NCBI RefSeq assembly: GCF_042654245.1
Contig: NZ_JBHSGI010000002.1
Coordinates: 186,001-250,000, forward strand
DNA: 64,000 nt
Reading direction: 5' to 3'
Origin: Seohaeicola_A nanhaiensis
GTDB lineage: Bacteria > Pseudomonadota > Alphaproteobacteria > Rhodobacterales > Rhodobacteraceae
Shown here: piece by piece, positions 1 to 8,729 of the stretch
How the letters are laid out: each line of letters begins with the position of its first letter
Numbering within the stretch: position 1 is the stretch's first letter
Made by a program: the position numbers and the translations under genes
The notes under the pieces: model-generated
What the model saw: only the letters and a program-made list of their open reading frames with translations
What the model was told of the DNA's origin: nothing
The model's database searches: none

Positions 1-49
1 GGGAGACATCCCGGAACATGTTCGTCCTCGTTGAGAAATTGAATGTGGC

Positions 50-65
50 GGGCGCTGACGCGCCC
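50..65 (-). terminator. possible hairpin downstream of the first binding-protein gene
   Basis: The arms GGGCGC (50-55) and GCGCCC (60-65) pair perfectly around a 4-nt loop, 28 bp after the stop of the minus-strand binding-protein gene. No clear T-run follows on the minus strand, so this is a weak terminator candidate. Bases 1-49 hold nothing else I can name. Confidence 0.3.
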
Positions 66-93
66 GTCACGATGGTGGTGAAACAAGCCTGCG

Positions 94-1746
94 CTACTTC
101 TGCTGGTCCTTCGGGATCCAAACTTCCTGCCAGTTGGGATGGGTGTTGTACGAGAAGTCGAATTGCTTCTCGAGGCCCATCAGCCGGGTCGAGGCGGCTT
201 CGAACAGGCGTACGTTGGTCAGGGTGATCTCGTTGATGTCCTCGGCAACCTTGGCCGCATAGGCCGCATAGGGCGCCTGCTGCTGGCCCTCCGGCGCGGC
301 GGCTGCCGCGTCGATCAGCTTGTCGAGCTCGGGATTGCAGTAGCCGGTGGGATTGACGAAAGGCACGCCGCCCTCGGTACAGCGATAGCTGCGGTCGATG
401 CCAAGCACCGGGTTCGTCCGTCCGGTCAGCGAAATCACCGAGGCGTCGAATTCGTGCTGCTTGTAGACCTTGTCGATCCAGATCTGCGCATCCAGCCCGG
501 AAAGCGACGTGTCCACACCGACCTCTTTCCACATCGCCGCGACAACGCGGGAAATCGCATCATAGGGCGGCTTTGCGACATAGGTGATTTCGGCGCTGAA
601 GCGTTTGCCGTCCTTCATCGGATAGCCGGCCTCGTCCAGCAGCTTGCCCGCCGCAACCGGGTCGTAGGGGTAGAGCCTGTTATAGTCGATCGAGCCGTCG
701 TGCAACGCCTTGAACTGCACCGGGATCGCGTTGACCGCCTTGTTGGCGAGGCCCTGATAGGCGTCCTTCACCACGCGGTCACGGTCGATCGCCATAAACA
801 GGGCCGCGCGCACCTTCTGGTTGTCGAAAGGCGCCTTGCGCATGTTGAAATCGACGACCGCGCGCTCGGGCGCGTTGTTGATGATCTCGATCACCTTGAA
901 GGCGCCATTCTTCGAGGCCGCCTCGGCCGCCGGCACCTGGGTCGCATTCAGCTTGACCCAATCGATTTCGCCGCTGGTCAGCGCGTTCAGCTGTTGCTGG
1001 GCGTCGGGGATCAGCGCGAAGATCACCGAGTCGATATACGGTTTGCCCTCTTCCCAATAATGGGGATTACGCTCGAAGGTAATCGCACGGCCGGTGTCCC
1101 AGTTCACGAACCGGAAAGGGCCGAGCCCAACCGGCGCGCGGTTGGCGTCGTTCGCGGTGACGTCCGTGCCCTCGTAGATGTGCTTTGGCATCAGCGGGAA
1201 GACCTCCTTGTCGAAGAGGTCGAGGATCGCCGTCAGCGGCTTCTTCAGCTTTACGACGAATGTCGTGTCATCCGGCGCCGAAACGCTTTCGATCAGCGGC
1301 ATCGACTTGGCGATATAGGTGTTCAACGCGCCGAAGGCTTCCAGCGTAAACGCGACGTCGGCGGCGGTGAAGGGCTCGCCGTCGGACCATTTCACGCCAC
1401 TGCGGATCTTGAAGGTATAGGTCAGGTTATCGTCGCTGACCGACCAGCTTTCGGCCAGACGCGGAATGCGGTTGCCCTTGCCGTCATAGGTCATCAACCC
1501 GTCGGCCCAGACGTCGGCGATTACGAGCGACCCGGTAATCGAGGTCAGCTGGGTGTTCAGGTTGGTGATGGTCGAACCGTCGACTCCGGGAACGACGGTG
1601 CCGCCAGTCACGGGTGTATCCCCTGCCGCGAGGGCGGACACGGCACACCCCGCCGTCAGCGCCAGCGAGAGCCCCGCAGCGCGCGCCGTGCGGCGCATTT
1701 TGGTCCACAGGGGCTGAGGCCCCTTCGTCCGGGTATCGAGATACAT
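94..1746 (-). CDS. ABC transporter substrate-binding protein, family 5 (peptide/opine type)
   Basis: This is a periplasmic solute-binding protein of the DppA/OppA family (SBP_bac_5), 550 residues. It would hand a peptide-like ligand to the permeases encoded upstream in the same operon. A basic N-terminus and a hydrophobic stretch ending near ALAAG at about residue 41 look like a Sec signal peptide. The family pattern DNLTYTFKIRSGVKWSDGEPFTAADVAF lies at about residues 105-135 in two parts: the TYTFKIRSGVKWSDGEPFTA segment and what follows. The start at 1746 is supported by AAGGAG 9 nt upstream; an inner Met at residue 17 is the alternative. It is the last gene of a six-gene minus-strand operon. 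The ligand cannot be read from sequence. Confidence 0.9.
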   Translation of the reverse strand: MYLDTRTKGPQPLWTKMRRTARAAGLSLALTAGCAVSALAAGDTPVTGGTVVPGVDGSTITNLNTQLTSITGSLVIADVWADGLMTYDGKGNRIPRLAESWSVSDDNLTYTFKIRSGVKWSDGEPFTAADVAFTLEAFGALNTYIAKSMPLIESVSAPDDTTFVVKLKKPLTAILDLFDKEVFPLMPKHIYEGTDVTANDANRAPVGLGPFRFVNWDTGRAITFERNPHYWEEGKPYIDSVIFALIPDAQQQLNALTSGEIDWVKLNATQVPAAEAASKNGAFKVIEIINNAPERAVVDFNMRKAPFDNQKVRAALFMAIDRDRVVKDAYQGLANKAVNAIPVQFKALHDGSIDYNRLYPYDPVAAGKLLDEAGYPMKDGKRFSAEITYVAKPPYDAISRVVAAMWKEVGVDTSLSGLDAQIWIDKVYKQHEFDASVISLTGRTNPVLGIDRSYRCTEGGVPFVNPTGYCNPELDKLIDAAAAAPEGQQQAPYAAYAAKVAEDINEITLTNVRLFEAASTRLMGLEKQFDFSYNTHPNWQEVWIPKDQQK

Positions 1747-1796
1747 GTGTCAGTCTCCTTGGTTGGAAAGAGTGCCGGCCTCCGGGCATTGGAGGG

Positions 1797-2828
1797 TCAG
1801 GCGGAACCGGGAAGCTTTTGCCTCTTCTCGTTTTTGAGGTTGGCACCCGCTTGTGCGGACGCGTGCATGTGACAGGCCACCAGCGCGTCAGACGGGCCGG
1901 CGGGCTCTAGCCGCGGCTTGACGCTGGAACAGATTTCTGCGGCCAGGGGACAGCGGTCGCGGAACTGGCAGCCCTGCGGTGCGAGCGGCGTCAAGGTTTC
2001 CGCCAGCGGCACGTGATCGGGCACCTCGCGTCTCCGACGCGGATCGAACGACAGTCGGGCATCCAGCAGGAGCTGTGTATAGGGATGTGCCGGCGCGCTC
2101 AGAATATCGCGACCGACCTCCACAACAGAACCGCGATACATGACAGCGATCCGGTCCGCGATGGATTGCACCGCGTTCAGGTCATGGCTGATCAGAACAA
2201 ACCCGACATTCCGTTCGCGGCTCAGGTCGCGCATCAGGTCAAGAATCTGGGCTTGGATCGACACATCTAGCGCCGACAGTGGTTCGTCGGCGACAATCAG
2301 ACTCGGCGCCAGCATCATCGCGCGGGCGATTGCGACACGTTGCTGTTGTCCTCCCGAAAGCTGGTGCGGGTAGCGCAGGAGAATGTCCGGGGCCGGATGC
2401 AGACCGACGGCCTCCAGCTGCGCGATCAGGAATGCGTCGAGCCCTTCCTTCGGCTTCAGCTCATGCCGCCGCGCAACATAGGAGAGCGACTGGCGCACGC
2501 GCATCCGCGGGTTCAGCGACGAGGCGGGATCCTGAAACACTGCCTGCACGTCGCAGCGGTATTCATGCCGCCGCGCGCGCGAAACCGCCGCCAGATCGTC
2601 CCCGCGATAGAGCGCCTGACCGAAAGTGGGCTTTTCGAGCTGCAGCATGACTTTTGCAAGTGTGCTCTTGCCCGAGCCGGATTCCCCGACAATGGCCAGG
2701 ATCTCGCCTTCCCTCACTTCGATGTCGACACCATCGACCGCGTTGAAGTGAACCTTGCGCCAGCCAGACCTGTGACGGTCGGCATAGGTGCGCACGACAT
2801 TGCGAAGCGATATGATCGGCGGGGTCAT
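1797..2828 (-). CDS. peptide ABC transporter ATP-binding protein (OppF/DppF type)
   Basis: This is the cytoplasmic ATPase of a peptide-type importer, 343 residues. Walker A GESGSGKST is at about 48-56, the signature LSGGQ at about 157-161 and Walker B LIVADEP at about 177-183. The C-terminus carries the Cys-rich oligopeptide-transporter extension (CQFRDRCPLAAEIC). I chose the ATG at 2828 because it overlaps the stop of the preceding ATPase gene by ATGA; the frame stays open further upstream but only inside that gene. It pairs with the next ATPase as the second nucleotide-binding subunit. Its substrate would be that of the operon's binding protein. Confidence 0.9.
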   Translation of the reverse strand: MTPPIISLRNVVRTYADRHRSGWRKVHFNAVDGVDIEVREGEILAIVGESGSGKSTLAKVMLQLEKPTFGQALYRGDDLAAVSRARRHEYRCDVQAVFQDPASSLNPRMRVRQSLSYVARRHELKPKEGLDAFLIAQLEAVGLHPAPDILLRYPHQLSGGQQQRVAIARAMMLAPSLIVADEPLSALDVSIQAQILDLMRDLSRERNVGFVLISHDLNAVQSIADRIAVMYRGSVVEVGRDILSAPAHPYTQLLLDARLSFDPRRRREVPDHVPLAETLTPLAPQGCQFRDRCPLAAEICSSVKPRLEPAGPSDALVACHMHASAQAGANLKNEKRQKLPGSA

Positions 2829-3658
2829 GGGGCAGCTCTCTGGGCGCCCGACGAGGCGACTTGCAGATGGCGGGTGCTGAGGCGGATGAGCTCTGCCGAA
2901 TAGGGATGCTGCGGTGCCTCGAATACGTCGATGACGGCGCCGCTTTCGACCACCTTGCCGCCGCGCATCACGTAAACGCGATCGCAAAGCTCGGCGATAA
3001 CGCCCAGATCGTGGGTGATGATGGCAATTGCCATCCCGTGGCTCTTGTGCAGGCGACGCAGCGTGTCGAGGACCTGCCGCTGCACCGTCGCATCCAGCGA
3101 GGTTGTCGGCTCGTCCGCGAAGAGCAGGGCCGGTTCGCTTGCCAGCGCTATGGCGATCATGACGCGCTGGCGCATTCCTCCGGACAGTTCGTGCGGATAG
3201 CTGCGTGCAACCTGCCGGGGTTTCGGCAAGCCGACCTCATGCAAGAGCGCATGAACCCGGTTGTCATCAGGATCGTCCAGCGCCTCGGCAATTTGCCGCC
3301 CGACCTTTTGGGTCGGATTGAGATACCCCAGAGGATCCTGAAAGATCATCGAGAACCCGTTCCGCCGGCGCAGGCTCCGCATCGCCTTCGGGGACACATT
3401 GATCAGGTCCTGGTCGCGAAATCTGACCGAGCCGCTCAGCTCCGCAATTCCCACATTCGGCATGAGCTGTATGATGGCCCGAGCCAGCGTGCTCTTGCCC
3501 GAACCGGACTCCCCGACAATGCCGACGACCTCGCCCGGAGCGACCGAGAAATCTACCCCGTCAACCGCCCGGACGATCTTGCCATCGACCGAAAGGTGAA
3601 CCTTCAGATCGCGCACGTCCAGCAGCGCATCGGACGTCCGGCCCTCGATGTTTGTCAT
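2825..3658 (-). CDS. peptide ABC transporter ATP-binding protein (OppD/DppD type, short)
   Basis: This is the first ATPase subunit of the importer, 277 residues. It has Walker A GESGSGKST at about 49-57, LSGGM at about 158-162 and Walker B LLFADEP at about 178-184. It overlaps both neighbours by 4 bp (2825-2828 and 3655-3658), which fixes the start at 3658. It ends soon after the core ATPase fold. The usual C-terminal oligopeptide extension with its Cys cluster, present in its partner and in both ATPases of the second importer here, is missing. Typical OppD proteins are about 320-330 residues, so this is a natural short form. Nothing in the reading frame suggests a frameshift. Confidence 0.88.
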   Translation of the reverse strand: MTNIEGRTSDALLDVRDLKVHLSVDGKIVRAVDGVDFSVAPGEVVGIVGESGSGKSTLARAIIQLMPNVGIAELSGSVRFRDQDLINVSPKAMRSLRRRNGFSMIFQDPLGYLNPTQKVGRQIAEALDDPDDNRVHALLHEVGLPKPRQVARSYPHELSGGMRQRVMIAIALASEPALLFADEPTTSLDATVQRQVLDTLRRLHKSHGMAIAIITHDLGVIAELCDRVYVMRGGKVVESGAVIDVFEAPQHPYSAELIRLSTRHLQVASSGAQRAAP

Positions 3659-4569
3659 CGCTGCAGTCCTCCCTTGCGTCCGCGCGTTCTGGGATCGACC
3701 ACTTCGTTCAGCCCATCGGCGAAGAGGTTGAGGCCGGCAACGGCAAGACAGATCGCGGCACCGGGAAACACGCTCATCCACCACGCGACGGTCATATAGC
3801 TTTGCGCGTCATAGAGAAGTTGGCCCCAGCTCACGACATTCGGGTCGGACAGCCCCAGGAAACCGAGGCCGGCCTCGATCAGAATCGCGACGGAGGCATC
3901 CAGCGCGACCTGAACGATCACCGGCTGGATCGCGTTCGGCAGCAGTTCGCGCAGCATGATATGGGCCGCCGACATGTCGGCCACGCGGGCGGCGTCGACA
4001 AAGCTCATGTTGCGCAGCCGCAGATACTGGCCGTAAACCAGCCGCGCCTCGATCGGCCAGATGGCCAGAATGACAGCCGTTATCAATAGCCAGAAGCTGG
4101 AACCGAAGAAGGCGACCGTGAACAGCACCAGGATGATGACCGGCAGGGTCTGAAACAGCTCGGCGATCCGCATCAGAACGGTGTCGACGATCCCGCCGAA
4201 GTAGCCGGCCAGCATCCCGACCGTCCCGCCCAGCAGCAAGGCGCCCAGCGCCGCCCCCAGGCCGATGGTCAGAGAGGTCTGAGTGCCATAGATCACCAGG
4301 CTGAAGATGTCGCGGCCGATACTGTCGGTGCCCATCGGGTGGGTCCAGGACGGCGGCGCCAGGCTGGTCGGCGTCAGGGATTGCGGATCATAGGGCGCGA
4401 TGACCGGCGCCAGAAGCGCGATTGCCACCATGATGAGCAGAATTGCGCCGCCCGTAGCCCCATGACGCGTGCCGGCAATGGCCCGCAGCGTGTCCCAGAT
4501 ACCCCGCAGAGCGTCGGACAGTCGGCTTGGCGCCTTGCGCGGCGCTCGCGTTCCCGCAGTGTCGGTCAT
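3655..4569 (-). CDS. peptide ABC transporter permease (OppC/DppC type)
   Basis: This is an inner-membrane permease of the DppC family, 304 residues. The first membrane segment at about 37-57 (GAILLIMVAIALLAPVIAPY) is followed by the family motif HPMGTDSIGRDIFS at about 87-100. Several more hydrophobic segments follow, and the EAA loop reads EARLVYGQYLRLRNMSFVDA. It overlaps the DppB-type gene upstream and the ATPase gene downstream by ATGA. It would form the membrane channel as a heterodimer with the DppB-type subunit. Confidence 0.9.
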   Translation of the reverse strand: MTDTAGTRAPRKAPSRLSDALRGIWDTLRAIAGTRHGATGGAILLIMVAIALLAPVIAPYDPQSLTPTSLAPPSWTHPMGTDSIGRDIFSLVIYGTQTSLTIGLGAALGALLLGGTVGMLAGYFGGIVDTVLMRIAELFQTLPVIILVLFTVAFFGSSFWLLITAVILAIWPIEARLVYGQYLRLRNMSFVDAARVADMSAAHIMLRELLPNAIQPVIVQVALDASVAILIEAGLGFLGLSDPNVVSWGQLLYDAQSYMTVAWWMSVFPGAAICLAVAGLNLFADGLNEVVDPRTRGRKGGLQR

Positions 4570-5534
4570 GCCCGGCTCCGGATACGCGGATCAAGAAGTG
4601 CATAGAGCACGTCGACGATCAGGTTGATGAGAATGATGGCGATGGCCGCAAAGATCACGACGGCAACGACGGTCATGTTGTCCCGCATCCGGACCGCCTG
4701 AACGAAGAGCAGGCCAAGTCCAGGCCAGGCGAAGACCGTCTCCAGCAGCACCGCTCCGCCAAGCGCCGTGCCGAAGGCATAGCCGGCGATGGTGACAAGC
4801 GGCAGGGATGAGTTGCGCAGCACGTGCTTGCGGATGATGCCGTTGCGGGACAGGCCCTTGGCACGGGCCGTCATGATATAACCCTGGGACAGCGTATCCA
4901 TGACACTGGCGCGCATGATGCGGGCAAAGCGCGTCCCCTCGTGAACCGCGAAGGCCAGCGCGGGCAGCGCGATATAGTGGACACGTTCCAGGAACCAGTC
5001 AAATCCTTGGGCCCGAGAAATCATCGGCTGCATCCCCTGCGTGGGAAACCAGCCAAGCTTGACCGAAAGACCCAGGACCAGGATCTGGCCCAGCCAGAAG
5101 CTCGGGATCGCGTAAACCAGAAGCGACGCGGTTGTAACCAGATGATCCGTCCGCCGGTTCGGGGTCGTGCCGGAAATCAATCCGATCAGGATGCCAACCG
5201 GAATGGCGAAGGCGAAGCCGGTGAGCGTAAGCAGGATGGTGCGCGGCGCATGGGTCAGGATAAGGTCGAGAACCGGCCGCTGGAACTGATAGGAATAGCC
5301 AAAGTCCCCCTGCACGAGATTGCTGAAATAGCTCAGCAGGCGCGTCAGAAAGGGATCGTCGAGATGATATTGCTTGGTGATCGCCTCGCGAAAGGCGGGA
5401 GACACGGGATAGTCCCCCACCATTGCTTGCACCGGGTCACCGGGGATCAGCTGCAACATCAGCAATATGAGCGCGATGATGGCGACCAGCAAGGGGATCG
5501 CGTGCATCAATCTCATCATTATGAAGCGCGCCAT
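4566..5534 (-). CDS. peptide ABC transporter permease (OppB/DppB type)
   Basis: This is an inner-membrane permease of the DppB family, 322 residues. The N-terminal membrane segment IPLLVAIIALILLMLQLIPGDP is at about 13-34. A motif ending in ARAKGLSRNGIIRKHVLRNS, at about 225-244, is the EAA cytoplasmic loop that contacts the ATPases. The gene starts 9 bp after the amidohydrolase-like gene and overlaps the DppC-type gene by 4 bp, so it belongs to the same transcription unit. Confidence 0.9.
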   Translation of the reverse strand: MARFIMMRLMHAIPLLVAIIALILLMLQLIPGDPVQAMVGDYPVSPAFREAITKQYHLDDPFLTRLLSYFSNLVQGDFGYSYQFQRPVLDLILTHAPRTILLTLTGFAFAIPVGILIGLISGTTPNRRTDHLVTTASLLVYAIPSFWLGQILVLGLSVKLGWFPTQGMQPMISRAQGFDWFLERVHYIALPALAFAVHEGTRFARIMRASVMDTLSQGYIMTARAKGLSRNGIIRKHVLRNSSLPLVTIAGYAFGTALGGAVLLETVFAWPGLGLLFVQAVRMRDNMTVVAVVIFAAIAIILINLIVDVLYALLDPRIRSRA

Positions 5535-5543
5535 GTCCCCGCC

Positions 5544-6461
5544 CTACGCGATCCTGAAAAACTGCGCGGCGTTGGTGTAAAGCCACTTCTCGATGACCTT
5601 CTCCTTGAGCGGGAGCTGCTGATAGGCCTCGATCAGTTTCTCGAAGGGCTGATCGAAGAGATAGCGTGACAACCCCACCATCACCTTGTCCTGCAGCAGG
5701 GTGTTTCCGAACTGCAGGAACATCTCCCAACCGGATCCGGCTTGTCCGAAATACCGTGGATGGTGCGCGGCCGTGTCGACGTAAAGGTTCGGATGGCGGC
5801 GCAGAAGACCGACCATGTCGTTGATCCAGGGCCACCCGGCCAGACCGGCGACGATCCTCAGCTCGGGGAAATCGATTGCAACCTGATCGATGTGGCGCGG
5901 ATGACCAAGATCGTAGGGGCGGTCGTTGGCATAGTTCATCGCCGTGTAGATGCGCACGGGCACGTCCAGCTCGACGCATTTGGCGTAAAGCGGATAATAC
6001 CGGCGGTCGCCACAGGGCAGGAGGTTGTAGAGCGACGAAACGCGAAGGCCGCCAACGCCGTCTTCCTTTACCAGACGCTCCAGTTCCCGCGAGGCCCGCA
6101 TCCCGTCCATCGGATCGAGAGCGGCGAAAGTGATGAACCGGCCGGGGTATTTCCGCTGGATATTTCCGAGTTCGGAATTCTTGGCCCCGACGAGATAGCC
6201 CTTGGCGATGCCAGCGCTATCCATATCTGCGATCAGCTTTTCCATGCCCCCGTCATCTTTGGGCGCATCCGGTTCAGCAGCCGCCGAAGCGCGGTTGGAG
6301 GCCTTCTGGAAGACGCGCGAGTAGTTCTCGAAACCATAGCCTTCCGGGCGCGGCAGGGATGACGGGTTCGGCGTGCCCGGGCGGCCGTGGCTTACATCGG
6401 CATTGTTCTCATCCCGCATGCTGCGCGGGATGCTGACTTCAAGATCGATTACGCGGGTCAT
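5544..6461 (-). CDS. amidohydrolase-2 family protein lacking the usual metal ligands
   Basis: The 305-residue protein resembles the TIM-barrel amidohydrolase-related family (Amidohydro_2): strand-like segments KGYLVGAKNSELG, RFITFAALDP, GVGGLRVS, LRIVAGLAGWPW and NLYVDTAAHHPRYFG occur in the family order. However, the N-terminal HxH position reads IDLEVS, the second-strand His of HTG reads IYTAMN, the AHGG His reads AGLAG, and the late Asp of the SDxP strand reads GLSRYL. All the expected metal-binding residues therefore seem replaced. The start at 6461 follows GGAGGAAAA. It is the first gene of the importer operon and faces the IclR gene. It may be a binding or regulatory protein, or a hydrolase with unusual chemistry. 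Confidence 0.72.
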   Translation of the reverse strand: MTRVIDLEVSIPRSMRDENNADVSHGRPGTPNPSSLPRPEGYGFENYSRVFQKASNRASAAAEPDAPKDDGGMEKLIADMDSAGIAKGYLVGAKNSELGNIQRKYPGRFITFAALDPMDGMRASRELERLVKEDGVGGLRVSSLYNLLPCGDRRYYPLYAKCVELDVPVRIYTAMNYANDRPYDLGHPRHIDQVAIDFPELRIVAGLAGWPWINDMVGLLRRHPNLYVDTAAHHPRYFGQAGSGWEMFLQFGNTLLQDKVMVGLSRYLFDQPFEKLIEAYQQLPLKEKVIEKWLYTNAAQFFRIA

Positions 6462-6513
6462 TTTTCCTCCGTGTCGCCAACGTCCAGAGATTGCTGACGT
6501 GCGACTTGTCAGA

Positions 6514-6542
6514 AGTAATGACTCGCATTTCATTTGTGTCAA
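6514..6542 (-). promoter_or_regulatory. candidate promoter of the amidohydrolase/importer operon
   Basis: On the minus strand, TTGACA (6542-6537) and ATTACT (6519-6514) are separated by exactly 17 bp, about 50 bp upstream of the 6461 start. A short inverted repeat TCAAC-N6-GTTGA (6539-6554) overlaps the -35 hexamer and is a plausible repressor site. Confidence 0.5.
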
Positions 6543-6567
6543 CTTATTTGTTGATTTTGTTTGTTTT

Positions 6568-6582
6568 GTCCGATATTCGGAC
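6568..6582. promoter_or_regulatory. 15-bp palindrome in the divergent IclR/importer intergenic region
   Basis: GTCCGA-TAT-TCGGAC has perfect 6-bp arms. It lies about 26 bp upstream of the candidate -35 of the importer operon and upstream of the preferred iclR start at 6623. IclR regulators bind short palindromes between divergent genes, so this is a reasonable operator. The assignment is inference. Confidence 0.45.
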
Positions 6583-6622
6583 ATTCAGTCGGCAACAAGA
6601 ACAATCCAAAGCGAGAACCAAC

Positions 6623-7414
6623 TTGGAAAAAGATGAGCGAGATCCAGACTTTGCGACAACTCTGGCAAAGGGCTTGACGATTTTGTCAGCCTTCAGACCA
6701 AGTCGCCTCCGCATGTCGAACGCCGAACTCGCCGAGATCGCAGGAATCACCCGCCCGACTGCCGCGCGCCTCACCTATACCCTGGCCAAGATGGGCTACC
6801 TGAAGGCCGAGAAGTCGAAATACCGGCTCGGCTGGCGTGTGGTGTCGCTCGGGCTGCCTCTGATTTCGAGCTTGCGCTTCCTTCAGCTCGCCAAACCCTC
6901 CGTCGACCGCCTGGCGCAGGACGTGGGCGGCACTGTGTCGATCGGCGTTATCGACAGCACCAACTTCATGTATCTCGAGACCGCACGCGCGAACGAGAAT
7001 ATCTGGAGTTCGCCTGACGTCGGCACCGTCGGCCCTCTTTTGCGGGCGACGGTCGGTCATGCCCTTTGCTCCTTGCTGACGGACGACGAGCTTGAACAAA
7101 AGATCGATGCCATCCGCCGCAAGACACCGGACGACTGGACTGCGCACGGTGGCGCCTTCCTGAAAGGCATCGAAGATTGCCGACAGACCGGGGCATCGAT
7201 CATAAAGGGCGATTGGGTTCCGGAAACCAATTCGGTTGGTGCCGCTCTGTTCCGCAACGCGGATGGTGAAGCTTTCGCGATCAACTGTCGGGTTCCGATC
7301 CACCGTCTGAGACCCGGACAGTTCGAAGAGGAAGTTGTGCCGCGCCTGAAGTCACTGGCCAGCGCTATTCGGGCGCATGCCGCCCATGCGAAAGAAGACC
7401 GGCTGATCAAGTGA
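6623..7414 (+). CDS. IclR family transcriptional regulator
   Basis: This is an IclR-type repressor/activator. It has an N-terminal winged helix (SNAELAEIAGITRPTAARLTY and GYLKAEKSKYRLGW, in the first 90 residues) and a C-terminal ligand-binding domain with the family pattern around GPLLRATVGHALCSLL. I prefer the TTG at 6623 (263 residues, beginning MEKDERDPDFATTLAKGL). That is the usual family length and leaves the promoter and palindrome of the divergent operon outside the gene. The frame is open from 6491, with an ATG at 6518, so a longer protein cannot be excluded; no start has a strong ribosome-binding site. By position it most likely controls the importer operon. Confidence 0.85.
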   Translation: MEKDERDPDFATTLAKGLTILSAFRPSRLRMSNAELAEIAGITRPTAARLTYTLAKMGYLKAEKSKYRLGWRVVSLGLPLISSLRFLQLAKPSVDRLAQDVGGTVSIGVIDSTNFMYLETARANENIWSSPDVGTVGPLLRATVGHALCSLLTDDELEQKIDAIRRKTPDDWTAHGGAFLKGIEDCRQTGASIIKGDWVPETNSVGAALFRNADGEAFAINCRVPIHRLRPGQFEEEVVPRLKSLASAIRAHAAHAKEDRLIK

Positions 7415-7669
7415 CGCCGGTCAATACCGCGCGCCCAGATATCGCAGCGCGCGGGGCTTGTTCGCACGCCGCTGCTCCAAACGCCGCCCAATGCGCGGCC
7501 GCACCGTGCGCGCGGTTTCGGTCCCCGGCTTTGAAAGGACCGCCTCCCATGTAATGGCCGATTTGTCATTGCGGCAAACCGCGCAGGCGCGCATATGGGG
7601 ACTGTTGCCAGCGTTCCCAGCTTCGGGCCCGGACGAAGCCAGCCCCCACCCCCAAATGGAGACTGGCCC

Positions 7670-8719
7670 ATGCAGATGATCCACGCACAGATTCATGACG
7701 TGACCCCGGCAGAGGTTCTGCCCACCTTCACAGAATTCGCCGAGATACTCGAGATCGACCTCGAACGCGATGACGACGGCCTGGCGCTGTCGGTGTCGGG
7801 CGGACGGATCGGGATGCGCGCGGCGCCCGGCGGGCTTGCGCTGCGCCTCGAGGCCGATACTGACCGCCGGCTCTACCTCCTGCAACAGATGGTGATGAAC
7901 CGGCTGGACCGGCTGACCCCCGTCCCGCGGCTGGACTGGGAACGGGTGGATGCTGGCGCCCTACCGCCCAACCTGTCCATCGCCACGGTGGAAGACATGC
8001 GCCGCATAAGCCCGAATTTCACGCGAGTCCGCGTCTCCTTCGAGGACGTGGCGCGATATGCCGAGGACGGGTTGCACTTCCGCCTGCTGATCTCCGCGCT
8101 CCCGCCAGACCGAGCGCGCGGCGGTTCGGTCGTGCAATGGCCGCATATCGACGCGCGCGGCCGCACCCGCTGGCCCGAGGGTGACGCCGCCCTGCATCGT
8201 CCGGTCTACACCGTCCGCGACGTGGACCCGGCCGCCGGCTGGATGGACTTCGACGTCTTCCTTCATGACGGCGGCCGGGTCAGCGCCTGGACCGAACGTG
8301 CCCGGCCGGGGGACAGGATCGGCCTGATGGGTCCCACCACGCTCAAGCGCGACATGCCCGGCTGGGTGGCGCTCTGCGGGGACGAGACCGCCCTGCCCGC
8401 CATTGCCCTCTATCTGCGCAGCCTGCCCGAAGGCACGCATGGCCATGCGCTGATATCTTGCGCCGATCCCGCCGACCGACAGGCGCTGATTGTGCCGCCC
8501 GGCGTGACACTCGACTGGATTGACGGAACTCCCGGAGCGCTGGTCGCGGCACTCAAGGCCCTGCCCCTGCCACCCGACAACCGCTTTGTCTATTTTGGCG
8601 CCGAACGCTCGGATGCAGACGAGGCGCGCAAATGGCTCCGCGAGGTCAATGGCCTGAGCCGGGCCGAGGCCAATGTGACCGCCTTCTGGTCGCATGGCGA
8701 TGAAGAAACGATCAGCTGA
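7670..8719 (+). CDS. siderophore-interacting protein with N-terminal DUF2218 domain
   Basis: The 349-residue cytoplasmic protein appears to have two parts. Residues 1-90 match the small DUF2218 pattern (EFAEILEIDLERDDDGLALS, then a Met- and Leu-rich helix). Residues 105-349 match the FAD-binding siderophore-interacting reductase (SIP/ViuB) fold: TRVRVSF, RPVYTVRDVD (FAD-binding RxYTxR-like motif), GGRVSAWTERARPGD, and a C-terminal NAD(P)-binding half ending FWSHGDEE. SIP enzymes reduce ferric siderophores to release iron. The ATG at 7670 follows a GGAG; the frame is open further upstream. It is followed by a TonB receptor and an ABC transporter, supporting an iron role. The 255 bp before it (7415-7669) show no gene. 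Confidence 0.85.
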   Translation: MQMIHAQIHDVTPAEVLPTFTEFAEILEIDLERDDDGLALSVSGGRIGMRAAPGGLALRLEADTDRRLYLLQQMVMNRLDRLTPVPRLDWERVDAGALPPNLSIATVEDMRRISPNFTRVRVSFEDVARYAEDGLHFRLLISALPPDRARGGSVVQWPHIDARGRTRWPEGDAALHRPVYTVRDVDPAAGWMDFDVFLHDGGRVSAWTERARPGDRIGLMGPTTLKRDMPGWVALCGDETALPAIALYLRSLPEGTHGHALISCADPADRQALIVPPGVTLDWIDGTPGALVAALKALPLPPDNRFVYFGAERSDADEARKWLREVNGLSRAEANVTAFWSHGDEETIS

Positions 8720-8729
8720 TCAAATTTAG

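Noticed and set aside
139..1872. A 577-codon open frame on the plus strand over the first binding-protein gene
   Set aside because: It lies opposite a clear substrate-binding protein gene and its translation is Arg/Val/Gly-rich without any motif.
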